Source: Blastocatellia bacterium (lineage in GTDB: Bacteria; Acidobacteriota; Blastocatellia; UBA7656; JADIYM01). From it: a stretch of DNA of 64,000 nucleotides. Below the pieces are notes generated by a model that saw only the letters and a program-made list of their open reading frames with translations, ran no database searches and was not told the origin of the DNA. The position numbers were made by a program, and so were the translations under genes. Shown here piece after piece: positions 44,328 through 56,269 of this stretch. Location: NCBI GenBank assembly GCA_016705245.1, contig JADIYM010000009.1, positions 62,001 through 126,000 of the forward strand, given 5' to 3'. Numbering within the stretch: the stretch's first letter is position 1; each line of letters begins with the position of its first letter.

Positions 44328-45458
44328 ATGCGGCTCACGCTCAACCTGACCCACGCGTGCAATCTCGGCTGCGACTACTGTTTCGCCGGAACGGCACGGC
44401 GGCAGGAGATGCCGTCCGCGACCGGCCGCACGGCGATCGACTGGGCGGTCCGGCGGGCGCGTGCGTCCGGCAATGACACGCTCGTAGTCTCGATGATGGG
44501 AGGCGAGCCGCTGCTCGCGTTCGACCTGTTCGACGAGTTTGCCACCTATGCACGGCGTATCGGGGAAGCCGAAGGCCTCGACGTCCAACTGCAGACCACG
44601 ACGAACGCCACGCTCCTCGACGGCCATCGGCTAGAGCGGCTCGCCGAGCTCGGCGCACACGTCGCTATCTCGGTCGACGGCGTGCCCGACGTCCACGACC
44701 GCACACGCCGCACGCACGACGGTCACGGCACGGGCGACGCCGCGTGGGCGGCACTCGACCGCGCACTCGCGCGGCTCGAGTCCGTCTCGGTCGTCGTCGT
44801 GATTTCGCCCGCGACCGTCGACGAACTGGCTGCCACCGCTCGCGCGCTCGCCGCGCGGGGAGTCGCGCGGATCGTCCTCAACCCGAACTGGTCGGCAGCC
44901 TGGACGCCACCGCAGCTCGAAATCTGGCGCGCGGCGTACGACGGCGTGGCCGCCGAATACGTCGCGGCGTACCGTCGTCTCGCGCCGTTCGAGCTCAACG
45001 TGTTCGACAACGCAATCGACCTGCGAATCCGCGGTGCGGAGAACGCCGTGCACGCGTGCGGCTTCGACGGCGCCGACGTGGCCGTGGCGCCGAGTGGCAG
45101 CGTCTATGGTTGCGGGCGAGCCGTCGGCGAAGACCGCGACGCGTCGGCTTCGCTCGGTGCGATGTGGGATGGTTTCGAGGTGCCGTCCGCGCATCGATCC
45201 CCGGCGATCCCCAACGCATGCCAGGAGTGCGCGCTGAGACCACGGTGCGCATCGCGGTGCGCATGCGCGAACCGCGAGTCGTCGGGCGACGCAGCAATCC
45301 CCGGCGACGTGCTCTGCTGGCACGAACGCACCGTCATTCCGCTCGCCGACGAAGCGGCGGCGACGCTTTACCGGGAGCGCAACACCGCGTTCCTCGCCCG
45401 ATTCTACGGAAGCCCCACGGAGGTGCCTCATGCCGCTCGAACCTGTTCGCTCGTATGA
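44328..45458 (+). CDS. Radical SAM enzyme with SPASM domain
   Basis: A 376-residue protein. The radical-SAM cluster motif is CNLGCDYC with Cys11, Cys15 and Cys18, followed by the SAM-binding MMGGEPLL. From about residue 240 there is a SPASM-type region with Cys in HACGFDG, VYGCGRA and CQECALRPRCASRCAC, enough for two auxiliary Fe-S clusters. SPASM enzymes mostly modify peptides or proteins (thioether, C-C or dehydrogenation chemistry) or activate sulfatases. The stop lies 29 bases inside the next gene, a lipoprotein, which makes that product a candidate substrate. No ribosome site is clear. Confidence 0.9.
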   Translation: MRLTLNLTHACNLGCDYCFAGTARRQEMPSATGRTAIDWAVRRARASGNDTLVVSMMGGEPLLAFDLFDEFATYARRIGEAEGLDVQLQTTTNATLLDGHRLERLAELGAHVAISVDGVPDVHDRTRRTHDGHGTGDAAWAALDRALARLESVSVVVVISPATVDELAATARALAARGVARIVLNPNWSAAWTPPQLEIWRAAYDGVAAEYVAAYRRLAPFELNVFDNAIDLRIRGAENAVHACGFDGADVAVAPSGSVYGCGRAVGEDRDASASLGAMWDGFEVPSAHRSPAIPNACQECALRPRCASRCACANRESSGDAAIPGDVLCWHERTVIPLADEAAATLYRERNTAFLARFYGSPTEVPHAARTCSLV

Positions 45459-46194
45459 CGAGCCCGGCTACCCGACGCTCGATACCGACCGCGACGCGCG
45501 TCGCGCCTTCCTCCGTTCGCTCGGTCTCGCGGCGATCGCGGCGGCGTTCGGTCCGTTGGCGGGATGCGATCGCCTCAACGGGACCGTCGCGGGCATAGAC
45601 AAGAACACGAAGAACGCGGGGCCCGGGAACAAGGGCGGACCTCCGCCCGACACGCCGCCGACGGCGGGCGTGCCGCTTCCGCCGAAGTGGCCGGGACCAA
45701 AGGCGGCGCTCGTGGGAGGCGGTCCGATTCCGGTCACGTTCGCTGGGGGCGACAAGGGCTGGGTCGCGCTCGCGGTGACGTTCGATCCGAACGACACCGC
45801 GCTGGAGGACAGGCTCATCGGACTCGAGTCCGCTATCGTCGCCGCGACGCAGAAACGGCTGGCCGGCGAGCCGCGGTCGGTGCTCGGTGACGTCAAGAAG
45901 TGCGGCCTGGTGGAGAAGGAGCTCACCGCCGAACTCAATCGGATGGCAAAGACGGACAAGCTCGCCTCGGCGACGCTTGCCGAGCTGACGGAGGACGCGG
46001 TGCGAACTTCGAAGGCGATCGGGAGGCGCCCACAGTCGCCGGCACCCGCCCCGGCTCCCGCCCCGTCCGCGAGCGCGCCGTCGGCGGCAGCCCCGGCGCC
46101 ACCGGCGCGAAAGACATTGCCGCGCGCGGGTGACAAGTGCGCGATCCATCCGAACGGGTGCGAAGCGAGCGAGGGAGCCACAACCGGGAAGTAA
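45430..46194 (+). CDS. Lipoprotein overlapping the radical SAM gene; possible substrate
   Basis: A 254-residue protein. It starts with a charged 26-residue stretch (SYDEPGYPTLDTDRDARR), then a twin-arginine-like RRAFLRSLG leader and lipobox PLAGC near 46. The mature part has a Pro/Gly-rich segment with GPGNKGGPPPDTPP, a predicted alpha/beta part with VTFDPND and DVKKCGLVEKEL, an Ala/Pro/Ser-rich linker, and a C-terminal Cys pair in KCAIHPNGCEA. I do not recognise a family. The 29-base overlap with the radical SAM gene argues for co-expression and a shared task; that it is modified by the enzyme is inference. Confidence 0.75.
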   Translation: MPLEPVRSYDEPGYPTLDTDRDARRAFLRSLGLAAIAAAFGPLAGCDRLNGTVAGIDKNTKNAGPGNKGGPPPDTPPTAGVPLPPKWPGPKAALVGGGPIPVTFAGGDKGWVALAVTFDPNDTALEDRLIGLESAIVAATQKRLAGEPRSVLGDVKKCGLVEKELTAELNRMAKTDKLASATLAELTEDAVRTSKAIGRRPQSPAPAPAPAPSASAPSAAAPAPPARKTLPRAGDKCAIHPNGCEASEGATTGK

Positions 46195-46218
46195 CGTCAC
46201 GCCAAGACCGTTCGCCTT

Positions 46219-46323
46219 CGTGATCTCCGTGCCGCTGTGTCTCCGTGCCTTCGTGTGCGTAGCTCTTCCAAGACTGAAGCTGCGCACACGAAGGCACGAA
46301 GACACAGAGGCACGGAGATCACG
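46219..46323. repeat. Family A palindrome, copy 9 (45-base arms)
   Basis: Arms from cgtgatctccgtgcc inward pair at about 42 of 45 positions. It follows the lipoprotein gene and may end the radical SAM operon. Confidence 0.88.
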
Positions 46324-46709
46324 GAATTGTGAAAAATTCCCCAATTCGGGAAATACTCAGCGTCAATTCGGTCCGTCGGGAGCGCCGTTCTCGCGGCATT
46401 CAGTTGTCCGTCTTCAATCTTTGGGCTTTGACAGCGCGCTCCCGTGGAAATCGCACCGCTTCATGTCGTTGCGGGCATAACCGTTGCATGTCGAATGATT
46501 AGATCGACATCCGCTCGAGTGCTCGCGTAGAGCGCTCCGGCCGGTGCCTATCCGTGATACGAGCGCCGCCTCGCTGTGGCTGCCATTGCGGGGGCTTCAC
46601 TGACGGCCTCGTTCGCACGCATGCGAAACGCCGCGGTTCGGCCGGTGGACCAACGACCGCGCGCGCCGTACGACAATCGCTCCACCCTTCGCGATGGGGG
46701 CACACGAAC
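46324..46709. other. Intergenic region before the oxidoreductase operon
   Basis: About 385 bases. It has an AT-rich part near 46324-46370 with a small palindrome TTCCCcaattcGGGAA (46337-46352) that could be a regulator site. Frames crossing it have no protein-like sequence. The operon promoter should lie here, but I could not place it. Confidence 0.45.
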
Positions 46710-46997
46710 ATGAAAAGCGAGGAAAAAGAGGACCGCGGCAGGATCGACATCTCGACTGAGGAGTGCAAGGGGTGCGGCCTGTGCGTCGAAGCCTGCGCCC
46801 CCAACGTGATGCAACTGAGTGATGGCTTCAACTCTCGCGGGTACCACCCTGCCGTCTATCTCGGCTCTGGGTGCACCGGGTGCGGAGTCTGCTTCTTCGC
46901 CTGCCCCGAACCGGGCGCCATCACCGTCTTCACCCTTCTGTCGCCCGCAAAGGCGGCCGAGGCCGCGAGTCTCTCGCTGGCCACTACGACTCTCTAA
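46710..46997 (+). CDS. Two-cluster (2x[4Fe-4S]) ferredoxin, delta-type subunit
   Basis: A 95-residue protein with two CxxCxxCxxxC motifs: CKGCGLCVEAC at about 19-29 and CTGCGVCFFAC at about 55-65. This is the bacterial ferredoxin fold used as the delta subunit of 2-oxoacid:ferredoxin oxidoreductases. It should pass electrons from the thiamine-bound intermediate in the beta subunit to a soluble ferredoxin. It leads a three-gene operon, 18 bases before the alpha subunit gene. Confidence 0.93.
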   Translation: MKSEEKEDRGRIDISTEECKGCGLCVEACAPNVMQLSDGFNSRGYHPAVYLGSGCTGCGVCFFACPEPGAITVFTLLSPAKAAEAASLSLATTTL

Positions 46998-47015
46998 AAC
47001 GTCGAGGCTCGCGCA

Positions 47016-49530
<2,515 letters not shown>

Positions 49531-49536
49531 TCGGGA

Positions 49537-49661
49537 GCATTGCGCGAAGCGCTCTGGAGTGCGGCGTGAATCGCCGCTTTGGATTCCCCTGAACCACGCA
49601 GGATCGGGAGACAATCCAAAGCGGCGATTCACGCCGCACTCCAAAGCGCTTCGCGCAATGC
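49537..49661. repeat. Family C palindrome, copy 2
   Basis: Near-perfect arms of about 50 bases (gcattgcgcgaagcgctctg outer end) around a centre unlike that of copy 1. It follows the oxidoreductase operon. Confidence 0.92.
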
Positions 49662-49724
49662 TTGTGAAAGGATGGTTATCCAATACACTTCGGGGACCAC
49701 TTCACGACCGGAGACCTTCGCAGC

Positions 49725-52583
49725 ATGAATTTCATCCTGTCACGCCGTTTGGTCACAGCAATCGTTGTCGTGGCACTGGCCTGCTCTCTTCCCTGGTCTG
49801 TCCAGGCGTTCGCGAAGCCGGCGCACCGACTGGAGGCGCCTGCACCTGCGCAGCCTACCGCCGAGGTGACCGGTACCACGCTGTCGTTCGAGAAAAACGA
49901 AGGTCAGTTCGACGGGCGCGCGCGCTTCGCGGTCCGTCTCGGATCCGAGACGGCATTCGTCACCGACACCCGGATCGTTTTCCCCACGAGCACGGGATCC
50001 TCGATTGGCCTGTCCGTCGACGGCGCGAGCGAGACGGCTCGCGCTACCGGTGAACAGCCGCTCGCAGCAATCAGCAACTACCTGCTCGGCGACGATCCGG
50101 CGGATTGGCACACGAATGTGGCCAACTTCGCGCAGGTCCGCTGCCGCGGCGTGCTACCAGGCGTCGACCTCGTAGTCTACGGAAACAACGGAAAGCTAGA
50201 GTTCGATTTCGTCGTCGCACCTGGTGCGTCCGCTGAGTCGATTCGTCTGCGCTTCGACGGCGCCGAACGGATCGAGCTCAAAAACGACGGGTCGATTCGC
50301 GTCTCGTCAGGCGGCGACGTTCTCACGCAGCGCGCGCCCGTGTTCTACCAGGAGGCCTACGGCCAACGCATTCCCGTTGCGGGGCGGTACCGGATGCTCG
50401 GACCCACAACCGTCGGACTCGATGTCGGCGCGTACGATCATTCTTTGCCCCTCGTCGTGGACCCGGTCGTGACGTATGCCACGTATCTCGGCGGCAACAA
50501 CTCGGACGAACAGGCAACCGGAATTGCCGTGGATACACTGGGCAACGCGTACGTGACGGGCTACACGCAGTCGACGGGGTTCCCGACGACGCCCGGCGCA
50601 TTCCAGACGAACCAGCCGGGCAAGGATGTGTTCGTCACGAAATTCAATTCGTCGGGTTCGGGAATTATCTTCTCGACCTACCTCGGCGGTTCGGACCACG
50701 ACGCGCCCGAAGAGATCGCGATCGATTCGTTCGGCGAGGCGGTCGTCGCGGGCTTCACCTTGTCGCCCAACTTTCCACAGGCGAACGGCCTGGCTGCACC
50801 TGGCGACAGTGATAATGCCTTCCTGACGCGACTCAACGCTTCGGGAACGGGACTAGTGTATTCAACCTACCTCGGCGGCGTGGGACACGATGGCGCATTC
50901 GGACTGGCCGTGGACGCAGCTCGAAACGCGTATGTCGTAGGCACCACGGAATCGTTGAACTTCCCGACGACGCTGGGTGCATTCCAGACCGTAAAACCCA
51001 GCTCCGACTTGCCGGACGGATTCGTCACGAAGATCGACACAACGGCAGTCGGCTCTGCCTCGCTTGTCTACTCGACGTTCCTCGGTGCCGCCGGCAACGA
51101 TCAGTCGTCCGCGGTCGCGGTTTCCGCTGCGGGTGAGGCCTATGTTTTCGGGTCGGCTTTTTTTGGATTTCCGACGACGCCCACCGCGTTTCAACAGTTC
51201 TCTCCGGGTGGAACCTCCAATGCGACGTTGACCCGTCTCAATGCCTCCGGGAGCGGGCTTGTCTATTCTTCGTATATCGGCGGCAACTTCTTCGAGCAGG
51301 CGGACGATCTCGCGATCGACGGCAACGGGAACGCATACGTCGTCGGAATGACGGCTTCAACCAATTTCCCCACGACCGCCGGAGTATTCCAGCCGGTTGA
51401 TCCTACGGGGGATGTCAACGCGGATGCGTTCGTCGCGAAACTCGACACGAACGCCTCGGGGGCCGCCTCTCTGGTCTTTTCAACCTACCTTGGCGGCGAT
51501 GGCGTCGAAAGAGCCAGAACCGTTGCGCTTTTGCCAACTGGAGACACCGTTGTAGCCGGCTGGGCGGAGAATTCCACGACCTTCCCGCTGAAAGACAGCC
51601 TCCACGGACTCGTTTCGCCGGGGTTCAGCGGATTCGTCACGATGGTCAACCGTACGGGAACAGGCTTGCTTTACTCGACGACACTTGGCGGCTCGCAGAA
51701 TTGCATCGTCAACGCCGTGGCGCTCGGCCCGGATAATGACGCCTACATCGCCGGCGCAACGAATTCCGCCGACTTTCCGGTGACGCCCGGTGCGTATCAG
51801 ACGCTTATTCATGGGGGTGCTGACGCGCTCGTCGGCAGGATCTCATTACCGAGCGACTCGCCCGCGATCTACGACCCGTCCACCGGCACGTTCTTTATGA
51901 AGAACACGAGCGGACCGGGCCCGGCCGATCTGGTTTTCAGCTTCGGTGCGGGCGGACTGGGGTTCATCCCGCTCGCCGGCGACTGGGACGGCAACGGCGT
52001 CGACACACCGGGACTCTATGATCCCTCGACGAGCGCGTTCTTTCTCAAGAACTCGAATGCACCCGGGCCTGCCGATATTGTCGTCGTGTTTGGTGCATCC
52101 GGTCTGGGTTTCGCTCCCGTCGTAGGCGACTGGAACGGGGATGGAACGGACACACTCGGGCTCTACCAATCAGCATCGGGCACGTTCTTCCTCAAGAATG
52201 CCAACACTCCGGGCCCCGCGGATGCGGCGTTCAGTTTCGGCGCCGGAGGCCTTGGTTTCACGGCCATCGCAGGCGACTGGGATGGCGACGGCTTCGACAC
52301 GATCGGCCTTTATGATTCCGCATCGGGCACCTTCTTTCTCAGGAACGCGAATACCGGCGGCCCGGCGGATCTTGCAATCGCCTTCGGCCCCGGCGGAGCC
52401 GGCGTCGTTCCGGTCGCCGGCGACTGGAACCATGATGCAGCCACCACGATCGGTGTTTCGATCGGCGCGAGCGGTGCGTGGTTTCTTCGCAATGTGAATG
52501 CCGGCGGTGGCGCAGACCTGACGTTCTCGTACGGGCCTCCCGGCCCATTCGTCCCGCTCGCTGGAAACTGGGACGGAAGGTGA
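49725..52583 (+). CDS. Large secreted SBBP-repeat protein with five FG-GAP-like C-terminal repeats
   Basis: A 952-residue protein. After the signal peptide (about 1-29) comes a DUF7948-like N-terminal domain (about 50-250: FEKNEGQFDGR, NYLLGDDPADWHTNV, LPGVDLVVYGN). Next are about eight SBBP beta-propeller repeats with the pattern YSTYLGG...AVDAAGNAYVVG..T.S.NFP. The last 240 residues are five copies of a 47-residue unit (GDWDGDGxDTxGLY, then GTFFLKN, GPAD), with DxDGDG calcium-type loops. SBBP proteins are large surface or secreted proteins of unknown role, perhaps adhesins. A paralogue is at 58929-61748, with different C-terminal modules. Confidence 0.9.
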   Translation: MNFILSRRLVTAIVVVALACSLPWSVQAFAKPAHRLEAPAPAQPTAEVTGTTLSFEKNEGQFDGRARFAVRLGSETAFVTDTRIVFPTSTGSSIGLSVDGASETARATGEQPLAAISNYLLGDDPADWHTNVANFAQVRCRGVLPGVDLVVYGNNGKLEFDFVVAPGASAESIRLRFDGAERIELKNDGSIRVSSGGDVLTQRAPVFYQEAYGQRIPVAGRYRMLGPTTVGLDVGAYDHSLPLVVDPVVTYATYLGGNNSDEQATGIAVDTLGNAYVTGYTQSTGFPTTPGAFQTNQPGKDVFVTKFNSSGSGIIFSTYLGGSDHDAPEEIAIDSFGEAVVAGFTLSPNFPQANGLAAPGDSDNAFLTRLNASGTGLVYSTYLGGVGHDGAFGLAVDAARNAYVVGTTESLNFPTTLGAFQTVKPSSDLPDGFVTKIDTTAVGSASLVYSTFLGAAGNDQSSAVAVSAAGEAYVFGSAFFGFPTTPTAFQQFSPGGTSNATLTRLNASGSGLVYSSYIGGNFFEQADDLAIDGNGNAYVVGMTASTNFPTTAGVFQPVDPTGDVNADAFVAKLDTNASGAASLVFSTYLGGDGVERARTVALLPTGDTVVAGWAENSTTFPLKDSLHGLVSPGFSGFVTMVNRTGTGLLYSTTLGGSQNCIVNAVALGPDNDAYIAGATNSADFPVTPGAYQTLIHGGADALVGRISLPSDSPAIYDPSTGTFFMKNTSGPGPADLVFSFGAGGLGFIPLAGDWDGNGVDTPGLYDPSTSAFFLKNSNAPGPADIVVVFGASGLGFAPVVGDWNGDGTDTLGLYQSASGTFFLKNANTPGPADAAFSFGAGGLGFTAIAGDWDGDGFDTIGLYDSASGTFFLRNANTGGPADLAIAFGPGGAGVVPVAGDWNHDAATTIGVSIGASGAWFLRNVNAGGGADLTFSYGPPGPFVPLAGNWDGR

Positions 52584-52606
52584 GAAGGTCGACGGCCCTT
52601 CTCTTC

Positions 52607-53869
52607 TCACCTTCCGTAGCGTTCAATCAGTTCGACGCCGGCGGCGAGGCCGTCCTCGGCGTGGACTAGTTTGCCGAGCGCGGCCGCATTTGCTGCATAG
52701 CGGGGGTCGCCCGTGACGTCGCGGATGGCTTTTGCGAGTTTCGCGGCGGTAAGCCTCGGCTTGAGGACGGGTTTTGGCGCTACGCCCAGCTCTTGCATCC
52801 GCCGTCCCCAATACGGCTGATCGCCGAGGTGCGGACAGATGAGTTGCGGGATGCCCGCGCGCACCGCCGCGGCCGTCGTTCCCGCTCCGCCGTGGTGCAC
52901 CGCAGCGGCCATTCGCGGAAACAGCCACGCGTGCGGCGCCGCATCGACGACGAACACGCTCGAAGGAAGATCCGAGCCGCCCAGGCCCGCCCATCCCGAC
53001 AGCAGCACCGCGCGCCGGCCGGACGCCGCGATCCCGTCGAGCAGCAGCCGCGTCGCGGCCGCCGGGTCGCGCGTCGTCATGCTGCCGAAGCCGATCGCCA
53101 CGGGCGGATCGCCATCCTCGAGGAATGCCTCGAGACCGGGCGGCGGCGACCACTCTTCGGTATCGTCGAGAAACCAGTAGCCGGTCGTATGGTAAGGCGG
53201 AGGCCAGTCGTCGGGGTGCGGAGTCACGTGCCGGCTGATTCCCATCAGGACCGGGCGCGACCCGGCCGAGGCCAGGTACCGGCGGGTGCTCTGCGGCGGC
53301 AGGTCGAGCTTCTCGGCGCGGAACGCATCGATCAGGTCGCGCGACATCCAGTGGAAGGCGCCCTCGACGAGCAGCTTGCCGGCTGCGTAGTTGAGCAGGC
53401 TCGAACGGCCAGGCACCGGCGCCATCCACGTCGCGGCGCCGCTTCGCGTGGCGCGAAACGCCGGCTGCAGAAGTGTCGTGATGAACGGCACACCGAGTCT
53501 CTCGGCGAACGAGGGACCGAACGGCTCGGCGGACGACGTCCCGAGGATGACGTTTGCGTCGCGGCACGCCTCCCACGCCTCGTCCATCATTGCGCGTGCT
53601 GTCCGCAGGACGAGGCGGCGCATGACGCGCACCTGCAGGATCGGGTTCGTGCCCAGGTCCGCCCACAACCGGCCGTCGTCTGAGGTCATCAGGTCGCGTG
53701 CTGCCATCGAGGATGGTGCGGGCTCGACCCCGCACTCGGCGATCCGGTCGCGGAAGTCCGACCCGGCGGCCATGCGCACGGTGTGGCCCGCCCCGACGAG
53801 CTCGCGGGCGAGCGCGAGCACCGGCTGGACGTCCCCGCGCGTCCCGTAGGCGAGCAGCGTAATCCGCAT
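52607..53869 (-). CDS. UGT-type (GT1, macrolide/sterol-like) glycosyltransferase
   Basis: A 420-residue GT-B protein beginning MRITLLAYGTRGDVQP, the acceptor-domain start of GT1 enzymes such as sterol 3-beta and vancomycin-type transferases. In the second half it has GFGSMTTRDP and HHGGAGTTAAAVRAGIP, where His, Gly and Thr bind the diphosphate of the UDP-sugar. It should attach a sugar to a small hydrophobic acceptor or lipid. Its start at 53869 lies just left of a 100-base family F palindrome; the longer frame runs into that element. Confidence 0.9.
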   Translation of the reverse strand: MRITLLAYGTRGDVQPVLALARELVGAGHTVRMAAGSDFRDRIAECGVEPAPSSMAARDLMTSDDGRLWADLGTNPILQVRVMRRLVLRTARAMMDEAWEACRDANVILGTSSAEPFGPSFAERLGVPFITTLLQPAFRATRSGAATWMAPVPGRSSLLNYAAGKLLVEGAFHWMSRDLIDAFRAEKLDLPPQSTRRYLASAGSRPVLMGISRHVTPHPDDWPPPYHTTGYWFLDDTEEWSPPPGLEAFLEDGDPPVAIGFGSMTTRDPAAATRLLLDGIAASGRRAVLLSGWAGLGGSDLPSSVFVVDAAPHAWLFPRMAAAVHHGGAGTTAAAVRAGIPQLICPHLGDQPYWGRRMQELGVAPKPVLKPRLTAAKLAKAIRDVTGDPRYAANAAALGKLVHAEDGLAAGVELIERYGR

Positions 53870-53915
53870 CGTTGGATTGTGCAGGTTGATCGACCACTTA
53901 GCGAAGCGAAGTAAA

Positions 53916-54015
53916 GAAGGGCCACGGATCGAACTGATCAGACGGATTAACACGGACCTGAATTCGAAATCAGATCCGTTTGAATCCGTCTGATCAGTTC
54001 GATCCGTGGCCCTTC
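53916..54015. repeat. Family F palindrome, copy 3 (perfect 33-bp arms)
   Basis: Arms 53916-53948 and 53983-54015 are exact complements (gaagggccacggatcgaact at the outer end) around a 34-base centre. The element lies between divergent genes. Confidence 0.93.
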
Positions 54016-54129
54016 ATCTCCGCCGCGCGTGGGACCAAGGTCCAATTCCGCGCTGCTGGCATCAGGCCTATGCTCGATGTTGGGTTCCTGCGTGCCGCGT
54101 CGAGGCTGCGGGAGAGGAGGGTGACGATC

Positions 54130-55332
54130 ATGCAAGCAATCATTCGAAGACCGGTGACGATAGCGATGGCCATGGCACTTGGCTTTGCCACTTTGAGCCC
54201 CGCGTCGGGCGGCGTCCCGCGGCGCGTTGTCGAACGTTCCGCGAACGTGTCGGCGCGCGTCATCTCGACACGGTTCATCTTCAAGACCGAGCCTGGCACG
54301 AACACGCAGACGCCGGCGATCACGTCCGGTTCGGGAATTACGCAGGCCGACTGGTGGCTCTTCGCCGCACAGGACGACAGCACGCTCGTCGCGGTGAAAG
54401 GCACGGACGGAGCTCTTGAGGCGGTCCGGGTTTTCCCGTCGGTCGACGGATCGGACCGCTTCTCTGACGTTTACGGCAACAAGAAACTCAAGCCGGACCT
54501 CGAAGCGGCGCTGACGATCCCCGTTGCCTCCGGGTTCGCGCGCGGGTTCGGCGTCGAGGTGTCGAGGAACCGGCCGACAGTTCAGGCGGTACTTCTGGTC
54601 GGTTCTGGATCGAAGGCGGTGTTGCGCGACCGAATGGCACTGATCTTCCCGAAGGACCCGGTGGCCGAGAGCATGGCTATACCCGTACAGGCGTCGGCGT
54701 TGTACGAGGCAATGCGGCGCGAGCCGGCCCTCGTGGGCACCGAGGGCGAGCTCAACATCGAGGGTGTCTCGCTCGTGCGCGGCAACAGCTGCCTGCGTTT
54801 CTACAACCGGGGTAACGGGCGGAAGGGGTCGGTGGTCGGAAGCGTCGACATCCGCCTCGATGCGCTGCTTGGTTACCTGGTGAAGGCTTCGAAGGATCCG
54901 AAGGAGCCCTTCACGCCGCGGTTCGAGCGTCGGGTCTCGTACGACCTCGGTCTTGCGGAAGACGGCGAGACTATCGGGATCACGGATGCGATCACGATTC
55001 CGCCGCTGCCGGGCGCGCCGCGAGGGATGCGTGGCGAGATCCACGCGATGTCGGTGGTTGTCGAACACACGAAGTCTGCGGTGAACGACGGTTACACGAG
55101 CGATGCGGGGATCGTGCTCGAGCTTCCTGACGGGCGCCTGGTGATGGCGCCGTTTCGCGGAATCGAGGGAGCTGGCAGCCTCAAGGTCGAAGGTCTCTCG
55201 ATCGTCTCGGCGCGCTGGGTCGGCCGAACGCCGCAGCTCGAGATCAACTTCGTGGCGGTGACGGACTCCGACTCGAAGGACATCGAGACTCCGTCGACGC
55301 TGGCAAAGGTTGAAGTTGTATTCCGGCCTTAG
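54130..55332 (+). CDS. Secreted DUF6929-like protein
   Basis: A 400-residue protein with a signal peptide (about 1-27). The mature part matches, from memory, the DUF6929 pattern: a charged KKLKPDLEA segment, RNRPTVQAVLLVGSGSK, GELNIEGVSLVRG and NRGNG, then late VVVEHTKSAVNDG. It is probably a beta-propeller-like secreted protein. No catalytic residues are known. The ATG has a gaggaggg site. The longer frame to 53980 lies in a family F palindrome and is not used. Confidence 0.7.
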   Translation: MQAIIRRPVTIAMAMALGFATLSPASGGVPRRVVERSANVSARVISTRFIFKTEPGTNTQTPAITSGSGITQADWWLFAAQDDSTLVAVKGTDGALEAVRVFPSVDGSDRFSDVYGNKKLKPDLEAALTIPVASGFARGFGVEVSRNRPTVQAVLLVGSGSKAVLRDRMALIFPKDPVAESMAIPVQASALYEAMRREPALVGTEGELNIEGVSLVRGNSCLRFYNRGNGRKGSVVGSVDIRLDALLGYLVKASKDPKEPFTPRFERRVSYDLGLAEDGETIGITDAITIPPLPGAPRGMRGEIHAMSVVVEHTKSAVNDGYTSDAGIVLELPDGRLVMAPFRGIEGAGSLKVEGLSIVSARWVGRTPQLEINFVAVTDSDSKDIETPSTLAKVEVVFRP

Positions 55333-55365
55333 CCTGGGCGGGCGCGACGGCAGGAAACAGAAGAC

Positions 55366-55463
55366 GCAACGCGGATCTTTGCGCCTTTGCGCCTTTGCGT
55401 GAACTTCTTCCTGCGTGCGAAGAAGTTCGCGCAAAGGCGCAAAGGCGCAAAGATCCGCGTTGC
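55366..55463. repeat. Family B palindrome, copy 7 (44-bp arms, one mismatch)
   Basis: The left arm gcaacgcggatctttgcgcc continues inward and pairs with the right arm at 43 of 44 positions. It follows the DUF6929-like gene. Confidence 0.93.
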
Positions 55464-55562
55464 TGTTTTCCCCTCGCCGCCGACGCCCATGCTCCTTGAC
55501 GACTCGCGGCGCAACCGCCGATGCTTCCCTCCGGGCCGACCGAAAAACAAGGAGGGACATTC

Positions 55563-55997
55563 ATGTCCAACACTAAAGTTGAGCCTTACCTCTTCTTCGG
55601 GGGCCGCTGTGCCGAGGCGCTCGAGTTCTACCGCACGGCGATCGGCGCCGAGATCATCATGTCCATGCGATTCAGCGACAGCCCGGAACCAATGCCGCCG
55701 GGCGTCCTGCAGCCCGGCTTCGAGGACAAGGTCATGCACTCGAGCTTCCGCGTTGGCGACACCGAGCTCATGGCATCGGACGGCTGCGACGAAACGTCGA
55801 CCTTCAGCGGCTTCTCGCTCTCGCTGACCGTTCCGACGGAAGCCGAGGCCGACCGCGCCTTCGATGCACTCGCCGACGGAGGACAAGTGACGATGCCGCT
55901 CGGCAAGACGTTCTGGTCGCCGCGCTACGGGATGCTCGTCGACCGTTTCGGTGTCAACTGGATGGTCTACGTCCCCGGCGAGGCGCCGCCCCAGTAG
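55563..55997 (+). CDS. VOC-superfamily (PhnB/glyoxalase-like) protein
   Basis: A 144-residue protein with the beta-alpha-beta-beta-beta halves of the VOC fold: EPYLFFGGRCAEALEFYRTA, then SFRVGDTELMASD, and FSLSLTVPTEAEADRAFD near the middle, ending FGVNWMVYVP. It matches PhnB-like proteins annotated as 3-demethylubiquinone methyltransferase-like. No metal triad is complete in what I can see, so it may bind rather than convert a ligand. The ATG has a strong aaggaggg site. Confidence 0.85.
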   Translation: MSNTKVEPYLFFGGRCAEALEFYRTAIGAEIIMSMRFSDSPEPMPPGVLQPGFEDKVMHSSFRVGDTELMASDGCDETSTFSGFSLSLTVPTEAEADRAFDALADGGQVTMPLGKTFWSPRYGMLVDRFGVNWMVYVPGEAPPQ

Positions 55998-56039
55998 TTC
56001 CCGCGCGCCGTGCGAGCCGCGCGCGTTCTCCCGGACCTC

Positions 56040-56142
56040 GGCCCCTCGCTACGCTCGGGGTTCTGGGTCAAACGTGGTGTGTTTTCGAGGGCTCTCAGAA
56101 CGCTCCCCGTTTGGCCCAGAACCCCGAGCGCAGCGAGGGGCC
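56040..56142. repeat. Family H palindrome, single copy
   Basis: Arms 56040-56074 and 56108-56142 (ggcccctcgctacgctcggg outer end) pair with few mismatches. It lies between tandem + genes. I see only this one copy in the window. Confidence 0.88.
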
Positions 56143-56269
56143 GACCGGATAATCACCAAACGCGAAATGGACCGCCACCCGCCCGTGCTTCCGCTAAGTC
56201 TGGGCACAAGACCGCCTGTGCCGGTGTCCAACCACGGGAACCGTAACAAACCCCGCAAGTGGAGGCGCC

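Noticed and set aside
53980..54129. N-terminal extension of the DUF6929-like gene starting in a palindrome
   Set aside because: The extension is palindrome-encoded. A signal peptide and a good ribosome site support the start at 54130.
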